Assembly: GCA_023622055.1 (NCBI GenBank)
Contig: JAMNZY010000229.1
Location: forward strand, 1 to 43,675
DNA: 43,675 bases
Direction: 5' to 3'
Origin: Bacillota bacterium
GTDB lineage: Bacteria > Bacillota > Thermosediminibacteria > Thermosediminibacterales > Tepidanaerobacteraceae
How positions within the stretch are numbered: the stretch's first letter is position 1; the number at the start of each line of letters is the position of its first letter. A program made the position numbers and the translations under genes. The notes under the pieces are model-generated. The model did not search any database and was not told where the DNA came from. It saw nothing but the letters and a program-made list of their open reading frames with translations. Positions 7,472-15,222 of the stretch are shown piece by piece.

Positions 7472-8869
7472 TTATTTGTTCTGCAAATACTCGTGAATAG
7501 ATTGAGCGGCTTTTTTGCCGGCACCCATAGCCAAAATAACTGTAGCTGCTCCAGTAACTATGTCTCCTCCTGCCCAGACTCCTTCCTTTGATGTCTTGCC
7601 GTTTTCATCTGTTTCTATATATCCGTATTTGTTGAGCTTTATCCCTTCTGTTGCCCTAATTAATAGCGGATTGGGGCCAGTGCCAATTGAGATGATTACT
7701 GTATCCATATCCAGGATAAACTCAGAACCCTCTATTGGAACAGGTCTACGCCTACCTGAAGCATCTGGCTCTCCAAGTTCCATTTGAATACATTCTATAC
7801 CTTTAACCCATCCCTTTTCATCGCCTATTATGCGGATGGGATTTGTCAAAAATTTGAAGATGATACCTTCTTCTTTGGCATGTTCAACTTCTTCTTTTCT
7901 GGCAGGCATTTCTTCTTCTGAGCGGCGATAAATTACATATACCTCTTCAGCACCCATTCTAAGGGCAGAACGGGCAGCATCCATTGCCACATTTCCCCCA
8001 CCTACAACAGCCACTTTTTTCCCAACTTTAACAGGAGTGTCGGTTTCAGGGAAATTATATGCTTTCATAAGATTTATTCTTGTTAAAAATTCATTTGCCG
8101 AGTAAACTCCCAGATAATTTTCTCCTGGGATGTTCATGAATCTAGGCAGACCTGCACCGGTTCCTATAAACACAGCATCATAACCTTCTTTTTCTAAAAG
8201 GTCATCTACCGTTAGAACTTGACCCATTACCATGTTAGTCTTAACTTCTACTCCCAGCTTTTTTATAAACTCTACTTCTTGTTTTACTATTGCTTTAGGC
8301 AGCCTAAATTCAGGTATACCGTAAATCAAGACTCCTCCTGGTTCATGAAAGGCCTCAAAGACTGTAACCTCATAGCCCAGTTTTGCCAAATCTCCTGCAC
8401 AAGTAAGACCTGCCGGTCCTGAACCGATAACAGCTACCTTTTTCTGACGAGATACTGGTTTTTCAGGAACCTTTGTGCCCTGCTCTCGCTCCCAGTCAGC
8501 TGCAAACCTCTCTAAACGTCCTATAGCAACCGGTTCACCTCTTTTGCCAAGGACACATCTTTTTTCGCATTGTTCTTCTTGGGGGCATACGCGACCACAT
8601 ACGGCAGGAAGACTGTTTGTCTCTTTTATAACTTTAATGGCACTTTCAAAGTCCTCTTCAACAATATGTTTGATAAAGTGAGGAATCTTAACGTGCACCG
8701 GACAACCTTCCATACAGGTTGGGTTTTTACAGTTCAAGCAGCGCCGGGCTTCATTGATTGCCTCTTCCACCCTGTATCCTAATGCTACTTCATTAAAATT
8801 TCTGCCCCGCTCTTTAGGGTCTTGCACCGGCATAGGTGTTTTAGTTTTGCTGCGATTTATTGATGACAT
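7472..8869 (-). CDS. nfnB: NfnB / GltA-like flavo-iron-sulfur subunit of NADH-dependent ferredoxin:NADP oxidoreductase
   Basis: A 465-aa protein of the small-glutamate-synthase family. It has two N-terminal 4Fe-4S cysteine groups (Cys44/47/52/56 and 91/95/101/105), an FAD fold starting with VIGSGPAGL (148-156) and an NADP fold with VGGGNVAMDAARSAL near residue 285. The family includes glutamate synthase small subunit and NfnB; the linked nfnA, with no large glutamate synthase gene, makes NfnB the better call. With NfnA it couples NADH, NADPH and reduced ferredoxin by flavin-based bifurcation in the cytoplasm. The start is ATG at 8869 (AAGGGGG nine bases before), inside the end of nfnA, so the pair is coupled. 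Alternative name in many genomes: gltA. Confidence 0.88.
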   Translation of the reverse strand: MSSINRSKTKTPMPVQDPKERGRNFNEVALGYRVEEAINEARRCLNCKNPTCMEGCPVHVKIPHFIKHIVEEDFESAIKVIKETNSLPAVCGRVCPQEEQCEKRCVLGKRGEPVAIGRLERFAADWEREQGTKVPEKPVSRQKKVAVIGSGPAGLTCAGDLAKLGYEVTVFEAFHEPGGVLIYGIPEFRLPKAIVKQEVEFIKKLGVEVKTNMVMGQVLTVDDLLEKEGYDAVFIGTGAGLPRFMNIPGENYLGVYSANEFLTRINLMKAYNFPETDTPVKVGKKVAVVGGGNVAMDAARSALRMGAEEVYVIYRRSEEEMPARKEEVEHAKEEGIIFKFLTNPIRIIGDEKGWVKGIECIQMELGEPDASGRRRPVPIEGSEFILDMDTVIISIGTGPNPLLIRATEGIKLNKYGYIETDENGKTSKEGVWAGGDIVTGAATVILAMGAGKKAAQSIHEYLQNK

Positions 8870-9699
8870 TTGCAACTACCCCCTTCATGCCTGTCTAATG
8901 CTAATTTTTCTTCATCCTTGTATGTTTCCAGGCGCTTTATGAGTTCATCAAAATCCACTTTATGACCATCAAAGGCCGGTCCATCAACGCAGGCGAATTT
9001 CACTTCTCCTCCTACAGTTACCCTGCAGCATCCACACATTCCTGTACCGTCAACCATTATGGGATTGAGACTAACCATGGTGGGAATGCCGTATGGTTTT
9101 GTTATCTCAGATCCAATTTTCATCAATATTGGAGGTCCTATGATGATAATCTCGTCAAATTTTTCCCCTTGCTCCAGAAGTTCCTTAAGCACTACTGTGA
9201 CAAAGCCATGCCGTCCTTTTGAACCATCATCTGTACAAACAAACATCCTGTCACTGACTGCTTTTATCTCATCTTCCATTATCAGCATATCGGCATTTCT
9301 GGCTCCAATAATGCTGGTAACTTCCACACCATTTTCTTTGAGGAGTTTTAGTTTTGGGTAAAGAGGTGCAACTCCTAGGCCTCCCCCTACTCCTAAGACC
9401 TTTTTGCGGCCAGTAAAATCCACTGCCTCGCCGAGAGGGCCTACGAAATCTGCAATGCTGTCTCCTGCCTGAAGGGTCCCCAATTCTTTAGTGGTTTTGC
9501 CAACTTCCTGAAACACGATAGTCACAGTGCCATTTTCCCTATCGAAGTCAGCGATTGTAAGAGGAATTCTTTCGCCGCCTTCTTTAATGCGAAGGATGAT
9601 AAATTGTCCTGGCTGGGCTTTTTGAGCTACCAGTGGTGCATCTATCACAAATTGTTTGATAGATGGTGCTAATACTTTTTTGTCTAATATTTTGAACAT
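8857..9699 (-). CDS. nfnA: NfnA / sulfide dehydrogenase-like FAD/NAD-binding subunit
   Basis: A 280-aa protein of the dihydroorotate-dehydrogenase electron-transfer type. It shows the FAD segment RIPLTIAD (44-51), the NAD-binding GVGGGLGVAPLYP (103-115), and a [2Fe-2S] site from Cys222, 224, 225 and 237. The start at 9699 follows AGGAGG by six bases; a longer reading from 9771 would overlap the upstream gene and lacks a ribosome site. It overlaps nfnB by 13 bases. NfnAB interconverts NADPH with NADH and reduced ferredoxin, which suits a fermentative or acetogenic anaerobe. The same family includes sulfide dehydrogenase subunit B, but order and length fit NfnA. Confidence 0.88.
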   Translation of the reverse strand: MFKILDKKVLAPSIKQFVIDAPLVAQKAQPGQFIILRIKEGGERIPLTIADFDRENGTVTIVFQEVGKTTKELGTLQAGDSIADFVGPLGEAVDFTGRKKVLGVGGGLGVAPLYPKLKLLKENGVEVTSIIGARNADMLIMEDEIKAVSDRMFVCTDDGSKGRHGFVTVVLKELLEQGEKFDEIIIIGPPILMKIGSEITKPYGIPTMVSLNPIMVDGTGMCGCCRVTVGGEVKFACVDGPAFDGHKVDFDELIKRLETYKDEEKLALDRHEGGSCKCHQ

Positions 9700-9715
9700 T
9701 TCTAACCTCCTGTAC

Positions 9716-10540
9716 TTATTTGATATCTTTAAAAAATATGTTTTTGGCAGTGACATTGACTTGTAAAACATTTAAAGCAGTCATGTGTTCAATTACTTGA
9801 GCCACTTTTTCCTGAACTTTTTCAAGGACAGGTGTTAATGCCATCCCATATTGCACCATAAGCTCAAGTTTCAATATCACACCGCTTGAATAGTTTTCAA
9901 TGAAAACTCTTCCTCCGGGGCCAATTCCGGGCACCTGGTGAGCGGTATACAAAGCAATCTGGCTTATGGTGGTGTCGTTTATAGTATACTTTCCCATATA
10001 GCTGTAGGTAGGCCTGACTACGGATTTCTCTTCCAACAGTTCTGAAGGCTTGCCTTTACTCTTTCGAAATATCCTAAGTGGATCCAAAAAAAACCCGGAA
10101 AAATCCTTTTTAATTTCAAGAGTTGGAACAGGTATCACGTGTTTACCCTTGCTTTTGCGCACCATCCTAGCTGTATTGATTTCACGTGGTGTAGAAATAT
10201 CTTCTATCCGAATGATTAATTCGGGGAAAGGAATGGTAAGGGCTTTACAAATTGCTCTTATCATTGAGTCTGACGTGCCTAATATCAGTAGACTATCCAC
10301 TTTCACTTCAGAAAGCTTCTTTTTAACCTCTTCGGCATGAGCAGGATCGTGGAAAATAGCTCGTTTAATGGCTCCCAAACGGGTAGATTCCCGTTTAGCT
10401 GAATAACCTGCCAGTACCCTACTCTCATGTATCAAGAGACCGTCATCTATAATAAAGCTTGCGCCGTTTTCCTTAGCAACTTGTTGAGCTTTATGGCTTT
10501 TGCCTGTGCCACTTTTTCCTACGAGAGCCAGGACTCGCAC
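9716..10540 (-). CDS. P-loop ATPase fused to an Asp23/Gls24-like domain
   Basis: A 274-aa protein. A Walker A motif GKSGTGKS occupies residues 8-15, followed by FIIDDGLLI near 30-38 and LILGTSD near 83-91, as in small nucleoside-triphosphate-binding proteins. From about residue 172 the sequence (YMGKYTINDTTISQIAL onward) looks like the Asp23/Gls24 (DUF322) envelope-stress fold. The start is GTG with GGAGG seven bases before. It is 16 bases upstream of nfnA and ends before nfnA's ribosome site, so it is probably the first gene of the nfn operon. I know of no assigned function; a regulatory or membrane-homeostasis role linked to redox state would be speculation. Confidence 0.75.
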   Translation of the reverse strand: MRVLALVGKSGTGKSHKAQQVAKENGASFIIDDGLLIHESRVLAGYSAKRESTRLGAIKRAIFHDPAHAEEVKKKLSEVKVDSLLILGTSDSMIRAICKALTIPFPELIIRIEDISTPREINTARMVRKSKGKHVIPVPTLEIKKDFSGFFLDPLRIFRKSKGKPSELLEEKSVVRPTYSYMGKYTINDTTISQIALYTAHQVPGIGPGGRVFIENYSSGVILKLELMVQYGMALTPVLEKVQEKVAQVIEHMTALNVLQVNVTAKNIFFKDIK

Positions 10541-10578
10541 TCCTGCACCTCCGGATAGTATTTGGTGTTATCTTATAT

Positions 10579-10584
10579 ATTATA
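10579..10584 (-). promoter_or_regulatory. Candidate -10 box for the ATPase-nfnAB operon
   Basis: TATAAT (10584-10579) lies 39 bases upstream of the GTG start. The -35 region is AT-rich without a clear TTGACA, so the promoter call is tentative. Confidence 0.4.
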
Positions 10585-10675
10585 GCATTTTTTTAAGATT
10601 TTTGTATACATGTGACATAATTTATGTACTTACAATTGTAATTCTTTGTTAATACTTTGTCAATTTATCAAAAAA

Positions 10676-10718
10676 TAGGATGCATGGTTCCTTTTAGAAT
10701 AGGAAACCATGCATCCTA
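10676..10718 (-). terminator. Terminator of the GH18 gene
   Basis: TAGGATGCATGGTT-CCT and AGGAAACCATGCATCCTA form a long stem with one bulged base and a short loop. On the minus strand the stem is followed by TTTTTT (complement of 10671-10675 and neighbours), 38 bases after the gene's stop. Confidence 0.88.
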
Positions 10719-10755
10719 CCTTGGAAGATGTCGTTTCAGTAAATGGAAATTATTA

Positions 10756-12183
10756 CTATAATTTTACAGGGTCAAAATTGTCAAGCAAGATATCCCAAAA
10801 AGAAGCTGTTGTATAACCTAATCTCCAAAGGGCTACGCCTTTTAGTCCTTTTTCAATTACCATTTTTGCCTTTTTATCCACTGAGTAGTTGCTCTCCATC
10901 CATATCTCGTGAGATGCTCCATTTTCATCTGTATAACTTCCATAATACATGCCAGACTTTTCATCCAGCTGTAGACTAAATCCATACTGTTTAGAAAGCT
11001 CATCAGCAAATTTCAAATAGGTTGCACCGTTGTTTTCTAAAATAACAGAACTTCTCCTACCTGCAGGTCCCCAATCATAACCATAATATCCTATGCCAAG
11101 GACCACTTTCTCTGCTGGAATTCGAGCGATAGCATAGTCAACCACTTCTTCCACCCAATCTATGCCTGACTGGGGTCCTGGAGTGCCGGGATTTTTATCA
11201 TAGGCCATAAGCACAACAAAATCACAGTTTCGGCCTAATGTGGAATAATCATATCCTGGCCACCAGTCTGCCTTTTCGGTTTTTACTGGCAGTGAAAGGC
11301 TCAAACTCTTGCCTTTTGCCTTTAGCTCTTTGTAAAGGAGACTTGTAAACTCATTAAAGTTGTCTTTATCAGCTGCCTTTAGATATTCAAAGTCCACATT
11401 TACTCCATCATAGCCTTCCCTTTCTACAACAGCAAGTATTTGATTTACAAGGCGCACTCTTGATTCCGGTGTAGCAAGTATCTTTGAGAGTTTCTCTGAA
11501 TCGCTTTCAAATATCAGCATTTGAATTTCCACGTCATTTTCTTTGGATAGTCTAATTACTTCTTCATAGCCTTGGGGGACACTTATATAGCGCTGATTAT
11601 CCCTATCTGTTAAATCTCCGTTCTCATCTAAGGTGTACCACTTTACTGCTGTAGATGACATTTTGTCAAGATTGTTTAAAAAGTCCTGGTAAGACTGGGA
11701 GTAGTAATACCCCATTATGTACTTTGAAGGCTTGCCGCTGGTGTCTATCAATACAGTTCTTGTCCCGTTATCCCAGGAAACTAGAGCGCCAAAAGCCTCA
11801 CTAAAGAACCTGATAGGCACTAAAGTCCTGTCGTTTTTAATGATGGGAGGCGTGTCAAGTTTTATGGGTGTTCCATTTACATAAGCAGTTAGATGGCCTA
11901 TTGTAAGAGATACAGTTTTATCGCCCTTGTAAGCCGTGGCAGTCTTGGTGGCCTGATCCCACTGGATTTCCGCACCAAGGGCTTCACCAATTTTCCTAAA
12001 AGGAGCCAGTGTCCGATCGTTTTCAATAATCGGCGGCACATCAAAGTCTAAATATTTGCCGTCAAGTAATACCCTTACTGAAGCTGCAGCATCACAGGGC
12101 TTTGCTGGTATAAAAGCAGTTAATACGAACAAGACAGCAAAAAAACTTGCAAATAGTCTTTTCCGATTTAAACCATTTCTCAT
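10756..12183 (-). CDS. Secreted GH18 glycosidase with copper-amine-oxidase-like N-domains
   Basis: A 475-aa exported protein. Residues 1-33 form a signal peptide (basic NRKRL, hydrophobic core, AKPCDAA). Two tandem copper-amine-oxidase-like repeats follow, each with a (P)PII-NDRTL-P-R segment (near 50-63 and 112-125). The rest, from about residue 155, is a GH18 barrel of the YaaH/SleL kind: DGVNVDFE at 259-266 carries the catalytic acid Glu266, with Asn262 in the DxxDxDxE position as seen in SleL-like proteins. Expected action is cleavage of N-acetylglucosamine linkages in peptidoglycan at the cell or spore surface. The start ATG follows AGGGGAG. Own promoter and terminator are visible, so it is monocistronic. 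Confidence 0.88.
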   Translation of the reverse strand: MRNGLNRKRLFASFFAVLFVLTAFIPAKPCDAAASVRVLLDGKYLDFDVPPIIENDRTLAPFRKIGEALGAEIQWDQATKTATAYKGDKTVSLTIGHLTAYVNGTPIKLDTPPIIKNDRTLVPIRFFSEAFGALVSWDNGTRTVLIDTSGKPSKYIMGYYYSQSYQDFLNNLDKMSSTAVKWYTLDENGDLTDRDNQRYISVPQGYEEVIRLSKENDVEIQMLIFESDSEKLSKILATPESRVRLVNQILAVVEREGYDGVNVDFEYLKAADKDNFNEFTSLLYKELKAKGKSLSLSLPVKTEKADWWPGYDYSTLGRNCDFVVLMAYDKNPGTPGPQSGIDWVEEVVDYAIARIPAEKVVLGIGYYGYDWGPAGRRSSVILENNGATYLKFADELSKQYGFSLQLDEKSGMYYGSYTDENGASHEIWMESNYSVDKKAKMVIEKGLKGVALWRLGYTTASFWDILLDNFDPVKL

Positions 12184-12229
12184 TATTCTCCCCTTCCCAG
12201 TAGGTCTTGTTCTTTTTTGCGTTAGTTTA

Positions 12230-12259
12230 ATTATAAGTAATTTGCAATTACCCTTTCAA
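12230..12259 (-). promoter_or_regulatory. Promoter of the GH18 gene
   Basis: Minus-strand TTGAAA (12259-12254) and TATAAT (12235-12230) with 18-bp spacing, 46 bases upstream of the start. A good vegetative sigma-A match. Confidence 0.65.
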
Positions 12260-12303
12260 CAAAAAAGACAAAATTTAATACAAATGTAATACTTGTGAAA
12301 CAA

Positions 12304-12879
12304 TCAATCAATCAAAATCATTCCTGTCCAGATAACCTGTCCAGGAGAAAAGGTTATTTCAACTCCGACTCTTTTGCAGGTCAGCAGCACATCTATTCCC
12401 ATAGCTTCCATGGAAGGCCTTGCCCTCTCCCGATCTACACATATTGCACTTTTATCTTTTTCCACAGGACAAGTGGGACACAGTTTACATGACCCGCCAA
12501 TTAAGCCTGCGGCAAAAGGAAAACCTAAAGCAAAAGCCTTTTTTTCTAATTTATAAATAATATCATGAAGCTCTAATGCCCACTTGTTTGCTTCCGGTTC
12601 CCAATTATCATTGTCCTTTATCGTTGCCGTAAGCTGCACTAAAAGGGCCATATAGTAACGGGCAAGTATATTTTTAAATTCATCTACACTGGGGGTATAA
12701 GGCGGACACATGAGCCGTTTTCCATATTCTCTACAGCCTGAGTAGCTGCACTGGTACCTTACCCTTTCATCTACTACAATATCCCTTGTGTGAATCAGCT
12801 TTGCAGAAGATATATTGTCAAAGGACAGGGCTAAAGTTTTAAGCTCCTTAGCTTTTTCAATCTCTGTCAAAAAATCCAT
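12304..12879 (-). CDS. DUF2284 predicted metal-binding protein
   Basis: A 191-aa cysteine-rich protein of the DUF2284 family, whose function is not established. Cysteines fall in two groups: Cys44, Cys49 and Cys58 (CSYSGC, MCPPYTP) and Cys131, 134, 137 with Cys147 (CKLCPTC), the second resembling an iron-sulfur ligand set. The start was set to the ATG at 12879, which has GAAAGGGGC seven bases before it; the GTG at 12897 lies upstream of this ribosome site. It has its own promoter candidate (TTGCCC, 12950-12945; TATAAT, 12926-12921; 18-bp spacing). It is divergent from the small gene at 13012 and precedes the GH18 gene without an obvious link. Confidence 0.8.
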   Translation of the reverse strand: MDFLTEIEKAKELKTLALSFDNISSAKLIHTRDIVVDERVRYQCSYSGCREYGKRLMCPPYTPSVDEFKNILARYYMALLVQLTATIKDNDNWEPEANKWALELHDIIYKLEKKAFALGFPFAAGLIGGSCKLCPTCPVEKDKSAICVDRERARPSMEAMGIDVLLTCKRVGVEITFSPGQVIWTGMILID

Positions 12880-12920
12880 TGTTATTGCCCCTTTCACGAA
12901 AATTTTGGAATATATAATTT

Positions 12921-12950
12921 ATTATACCTTTCTATTTCACAAAAGGGCAA
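12921..12950 (-). promoter_or_regulatory. Promoter of the DUF2284 gene
   Basis: TTGCCC (12950-12945) and TATAAT (12926-12921) on the minus strand with 18-bp spacing, 41 bases before the start codon. Confidence 0.5.
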
Positions 12951-13011
12951 TGGCACAAAATGTTACGCTGCTTCATACTATGTATTAGCCAAAGAGAAAG
13001 GAGATGGTTCA

Positions 13012-13278
13012 GTGAGCGAAAAACCAACTACCCAACAATTCCATAGAAGACCAAGATTTCGCTTCCTGTTCATTTTTAGAATATCACCGGGATTTTTTGT
13101 AGGTTTTGTTCCCCGCAGATTCGCTATGTCTTCTTCAGGTTATTCTCCTGACTTTGATTTTGACTTCGACAACGATTACGGCTATCACGATGACGATTGG
13201 TGTATTCAGCGCATAAGTGAACAGGAATATATGTTTCTAAGAAGGATTGGCATTCCTGAAATGAACGTAATGATGTAA
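13012..13278 (+). CDS. Small protein of unknown function (88 aa)
   Basis: I do not recognise this gene. It starts at GTG after a strong AAAGGAGATGG and ends at a clear terminator, so it is very likely expressed. Composition is striking: residues 12-36 are basic and aromatic (RRPRFRFLFIFR, then GFFVGFVPRR), while residues 46-61 are highly acidic and repetitive (DFDFDFDNDYGYHDDD). No signal peptide in the usual sense and no cysteine cluster are seen. The upstream region contains CATACTA (12974-12980), which resembles a forespore sigma-G -10 box, but no matching -35 is clear. A spore-associated or structural role is possible; this is inference only. Confidence 0.65.
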   Translation: MSEKPTTQQFHRRPRFRFLFIFRISPGFFVGFVPRRFAMSSSGYSPDFDFDFDNDYGYHDDDWCIQRISEQEYMFLRRIGIPEMNVMM

Positions 13279-13286
13279 AAATATAA

Positions 13287-13320
13287 AGAGCATCGCAGAA
13301 CTCTCTTTTTGCGATGCTCT
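13287..13320 (+). terminator. Terminator of the 88-aa gene
   Basis: AGAGCATCGCA (13287-13297) and TGCGATGCTCT (13310-13320) form an 11-bp stem with a 12-base loop, followed by ACTGTTTTT. Confidence 0.85.
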
Positions 13321-13342
13321 ACTGTTTTTCATGAAAAATAAA

Positions 13343-13420
13343 TGGTGCGCCTGGAGGGAATCGAACCCCCGCAAAACCCGGCTCCGGAGGCCGGTGCTCT
13401 ATCCGCTGAGCTACAGGCGC
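13343..13420 (-). tRNA. tRNA-Arg (anticodon CCG), CCA encoded
   Basis: The minus-strand sequence folds as a cloverleaf: acceptor GCGCCTG with CAGGCGC, D stem GCTC/GAGC, anticodon stem CCGGC/GCCGG with loop CTCCGGA (anticodon CCG, reading codon CGG), and the T arm containing GGTTCGATTCC. The 3' CCA is encoded at 13345-13343, preceded by discriminator A. It stands alone, with no other tRNA nearby. Confidence 0.96.
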
Positions 13421-13549
13421 ATTTAATAAAGCTCTATTAAATGATAACTCAATTTTCGTTCCAAGTCAATGTTTAGATAAAGTAGGATCGCGTCAAGACC
13501 GTATTATCTTTGTTTTACTAACAATACTATACAGTATATACACGTTCTG

Positions 13550-13572
13550 GGCTACCCTGAAAAAGGGTAGCC
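13550..13572. terminator. Hairpin at the end of the acyl-CoA ligase gene
   Basis: GGCTACCCT (13550-13558) and AGGGTAGCC (13564-13572), 9-bp stem and 5-base loop, eight bases after the ligase stop. A T-rich stretch follows it on the plus strand; on the minus strand no strong T-tract follows, so it may end transcription from either side imperfectly. Confidence 0.65.
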
Positions 13573-13579
13573 TCTTTTA

Positions 13580-15121
13580 TTAGCACCATTTTTCTCTGAG
13601 TTTTGGTTTTTCTATCTTACCTGTAGGATTGCGAGGAACTTTATCAAAAATTACTTTACGAGGCCTTTTATATCTTGGTAGCTCTTTGCACATATCAAGA
13701 ACCATTTCTTCAGTTAGAATTTTGCCGGGCTTTGTCTCAATAACTGCTATAGGAACCTCACCTAGGCGTTTATCTGGCATACCAATTACTGCAGCATCTT
13801 TTATATCGTTATGAGTGCGAAGAAAATTCTCTACCTCTACCGGAAATATGTTTTCTCCACCTACTATTATAATATCTTTTTTACGGTCAACTAAGTAAAT
13901 AAAACCATCTTCGTCTTGTTTAGCCAAATCACCAGTATATAGCCAACCATTTTTTAGCACTTGGTTTGTAGCTTCAGGATTATTGTAATAACATTTCATA
14001 ACACCCGGGCCCTTAACTATTAATTCACCGACTTGACCTGTTGGAACGGGGTGGCCTTCATCATCTACGATTTTTGCACGCCAATTATAACCCGGTAAAC
14101 CGATAGAACCTACCTTATGTGTATTCTGAATTCCAAGGTGAACACATCCCGGACCAGTAGCCTCACTTAAGCCGTAGTTTGTATCATACTGTTGATTGGG
14201 AAAATACTTTTTCCATCGCTTAATTAAACTTGGTGGAACAGGCTGTGCTCCAATATGCATCAATCGCCATTGTTTGAGGTTATAATCTTTTAAGTCTATT
14301 TCCCCTTTTTCAATTGCATCGAGAATATCTTGAGCCCATGGGACAAGGAGCCAAACTATTGTTACTCTTTCTTTTGATGCTGTTTCTAATATCCATTTTG
14401 GTTTTACCCCACGCAGAATAACGGCTTTTGAACCACTAATTAAGCTGCCAAACCAGTGCATCTTGGCTCCGGTATGATAAAGGGGCGGAATGCACAAAAA
14501 GTTATCTTCTCGGTTTTGAAGATGGTGTTTTTGTTCTGTTATACATGCAGAAAATAGGTTGTGGTGTGTGAGGAGAATGGGTTTTGGACACCCAGTAGTG
14601 CCAGATGTAAAGTATAAGGCAGCATCGTCACTATCCGAGATTTTTATGCCCGGATGCCGGGAAGGGTATTGGTTTAGTAGGTCTTTATAGTTTTGTGCAT
14701 TGGCTGGTGTATCTTCCCCTACATATATAAATGTTTTTACTGAGCTGAGATTTTTTCTTATTTGCTGGATTTTTTCTTTAAACTCAGGGCCGTATATTAT
14801 AGCCTTTGCTTTAACTGTTTCTATACAATTTTTTATTTCCTGTGCAGTAAATCTAAAGTTTAGGGGTACAGCCAGAGCTCCTGTTTTGAGAATTCCAAAG
14901 TATACTGGTAACCATTCAAGACAGTTCATCGTTAGTATTGCCACTTTATCCCCACGTTTTAAGTTGTACGAGAGTAACGCATTGGCAAGTCTGTTACTCA
15001 TGTATTCAAAATCTTGCCATGTTATCTCCCTTCGACTATTAATCGATGGTTCCCATTCGATTAAGCTTACGTCATTTGGATATTTTTCTGCATTGAATGA
15101 AAGTAATTCCGTTATTGGCAT
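13580..15121 (-). CDS. AMP-forming acyl-CoA synthetase
   Basis: A 513-aa ANL-superfamily ligase that activates a carboxylic acid to its acyl-AMP and then the CoA thioester. Visible motifs are the phosphate loop YFTSGTTGCPKP (170-181), the YGLSEATGPG segment near 328, LYTGDLAKQDEDGF near 402-415 with the ribose-binding Asp, and the C-terminal PTGKIEKPKLRE with the catalytic lysine near residue 503. Full length for the family. The substrate cannot be read from sequence; the LivFGMHK importer and CoA-transferases nearby suggest a carboxylic acid taken up by this island. No 14-bp LacI-type operator is seen before it, and a terminator separates it from kdgK, so it may be regulated separately. Confidence 0.88.
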   Translation of the reverse strand: MPITELLSFNAEKYPNDVSLIEWEPSINSRREITWQDFEYMSNRLANALLSYNLKRGDKVAILTMNCLEWLPVYFGILKTGALAVPLNFRFTAQEIKNCIETVKAKAIIYGPEFKEKIQQIRKNLSSVKTFIYVGEDTPANAQNYKDLLNQYPSRHPGIKISDSDDAALYFTSGTTGCPKPILLTHHNLFSACITEQKHHLQNREDNFLCIPPLYHTGAKMHWFGSLISGSKAVILRGVKPKWILETASKERVTIVWLLVPWAQDILDAIEKGEIDLKDYNLKQWRLMHIGAQPVPPSLIKRWKKYFPNQQYDTNYGLSEATGPGCVHLGIQNTHKVGSIGLPGYNWRAKIVDDEGHPVPTGQVGELIVKGPGVMKCYYNNPEATNQVLKNGWLYTGDLAKQDEDGFIYLVDRKKDIIIVGGENIFPVEVENFLRTHNDIKDAAVIGMPDKRLGEVPIAVIETKPGKILTEEMVLDMCKELPRYKRPRKVIFDKVPRNPTGKIEKPKLREKWC

Positions 15122-15167
15122 AAGCTCTTACCTCCCCTACAACCTGTGGCATAGATTTTAGAAAAGA

Positions 15168-15198
15168 ACCTGCAGGTTTACTTACATGTCCTGCAGGT
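15168..15198 (-). terminator. Terminator of the FAD oxidoreductase-eda-kdgK operon
   Basis: ACCTGCAGG (15168-15176) and CCTGCAGGT (15190-15198) form a 9-bp stem with a 13-base loop; the minus-strand RNA then reads TTCTTTTCT. Each arm is itself a palindrome (AACCTGCAGGTT at 15167-15178), so a protein-binding role is also conceivable. Confidence 0.7.
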
Positions 15199-15222
15199 GT
15201 CATTTACTACAAGTTTATATTA

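Noticed and set aside
7472-8869. Glutamate synthase small subunit (gltD/gltA)
   Set aside because: No large glutamate synthase gene is present and the overlapping partner is an NfnA-type subunit, so an NfnB role is preferred, although the family name is shared.
13343-13420. tRNA-Arg as the insertion point of a genomic island
   Set aside because: No integrase gene and no repeat of the tRNA 3' end were noticed in the window; the neighbouring catabolic island shows no mobile-element genes.
15160-15200. Repeated CCTGCAGG palindromes as recombination or attachment sites
   Set aside because: They form a hairpin with a T-rich end right after kdgK and no integrase or tRNA junction is nearby, so a terminator is the simpler reading.
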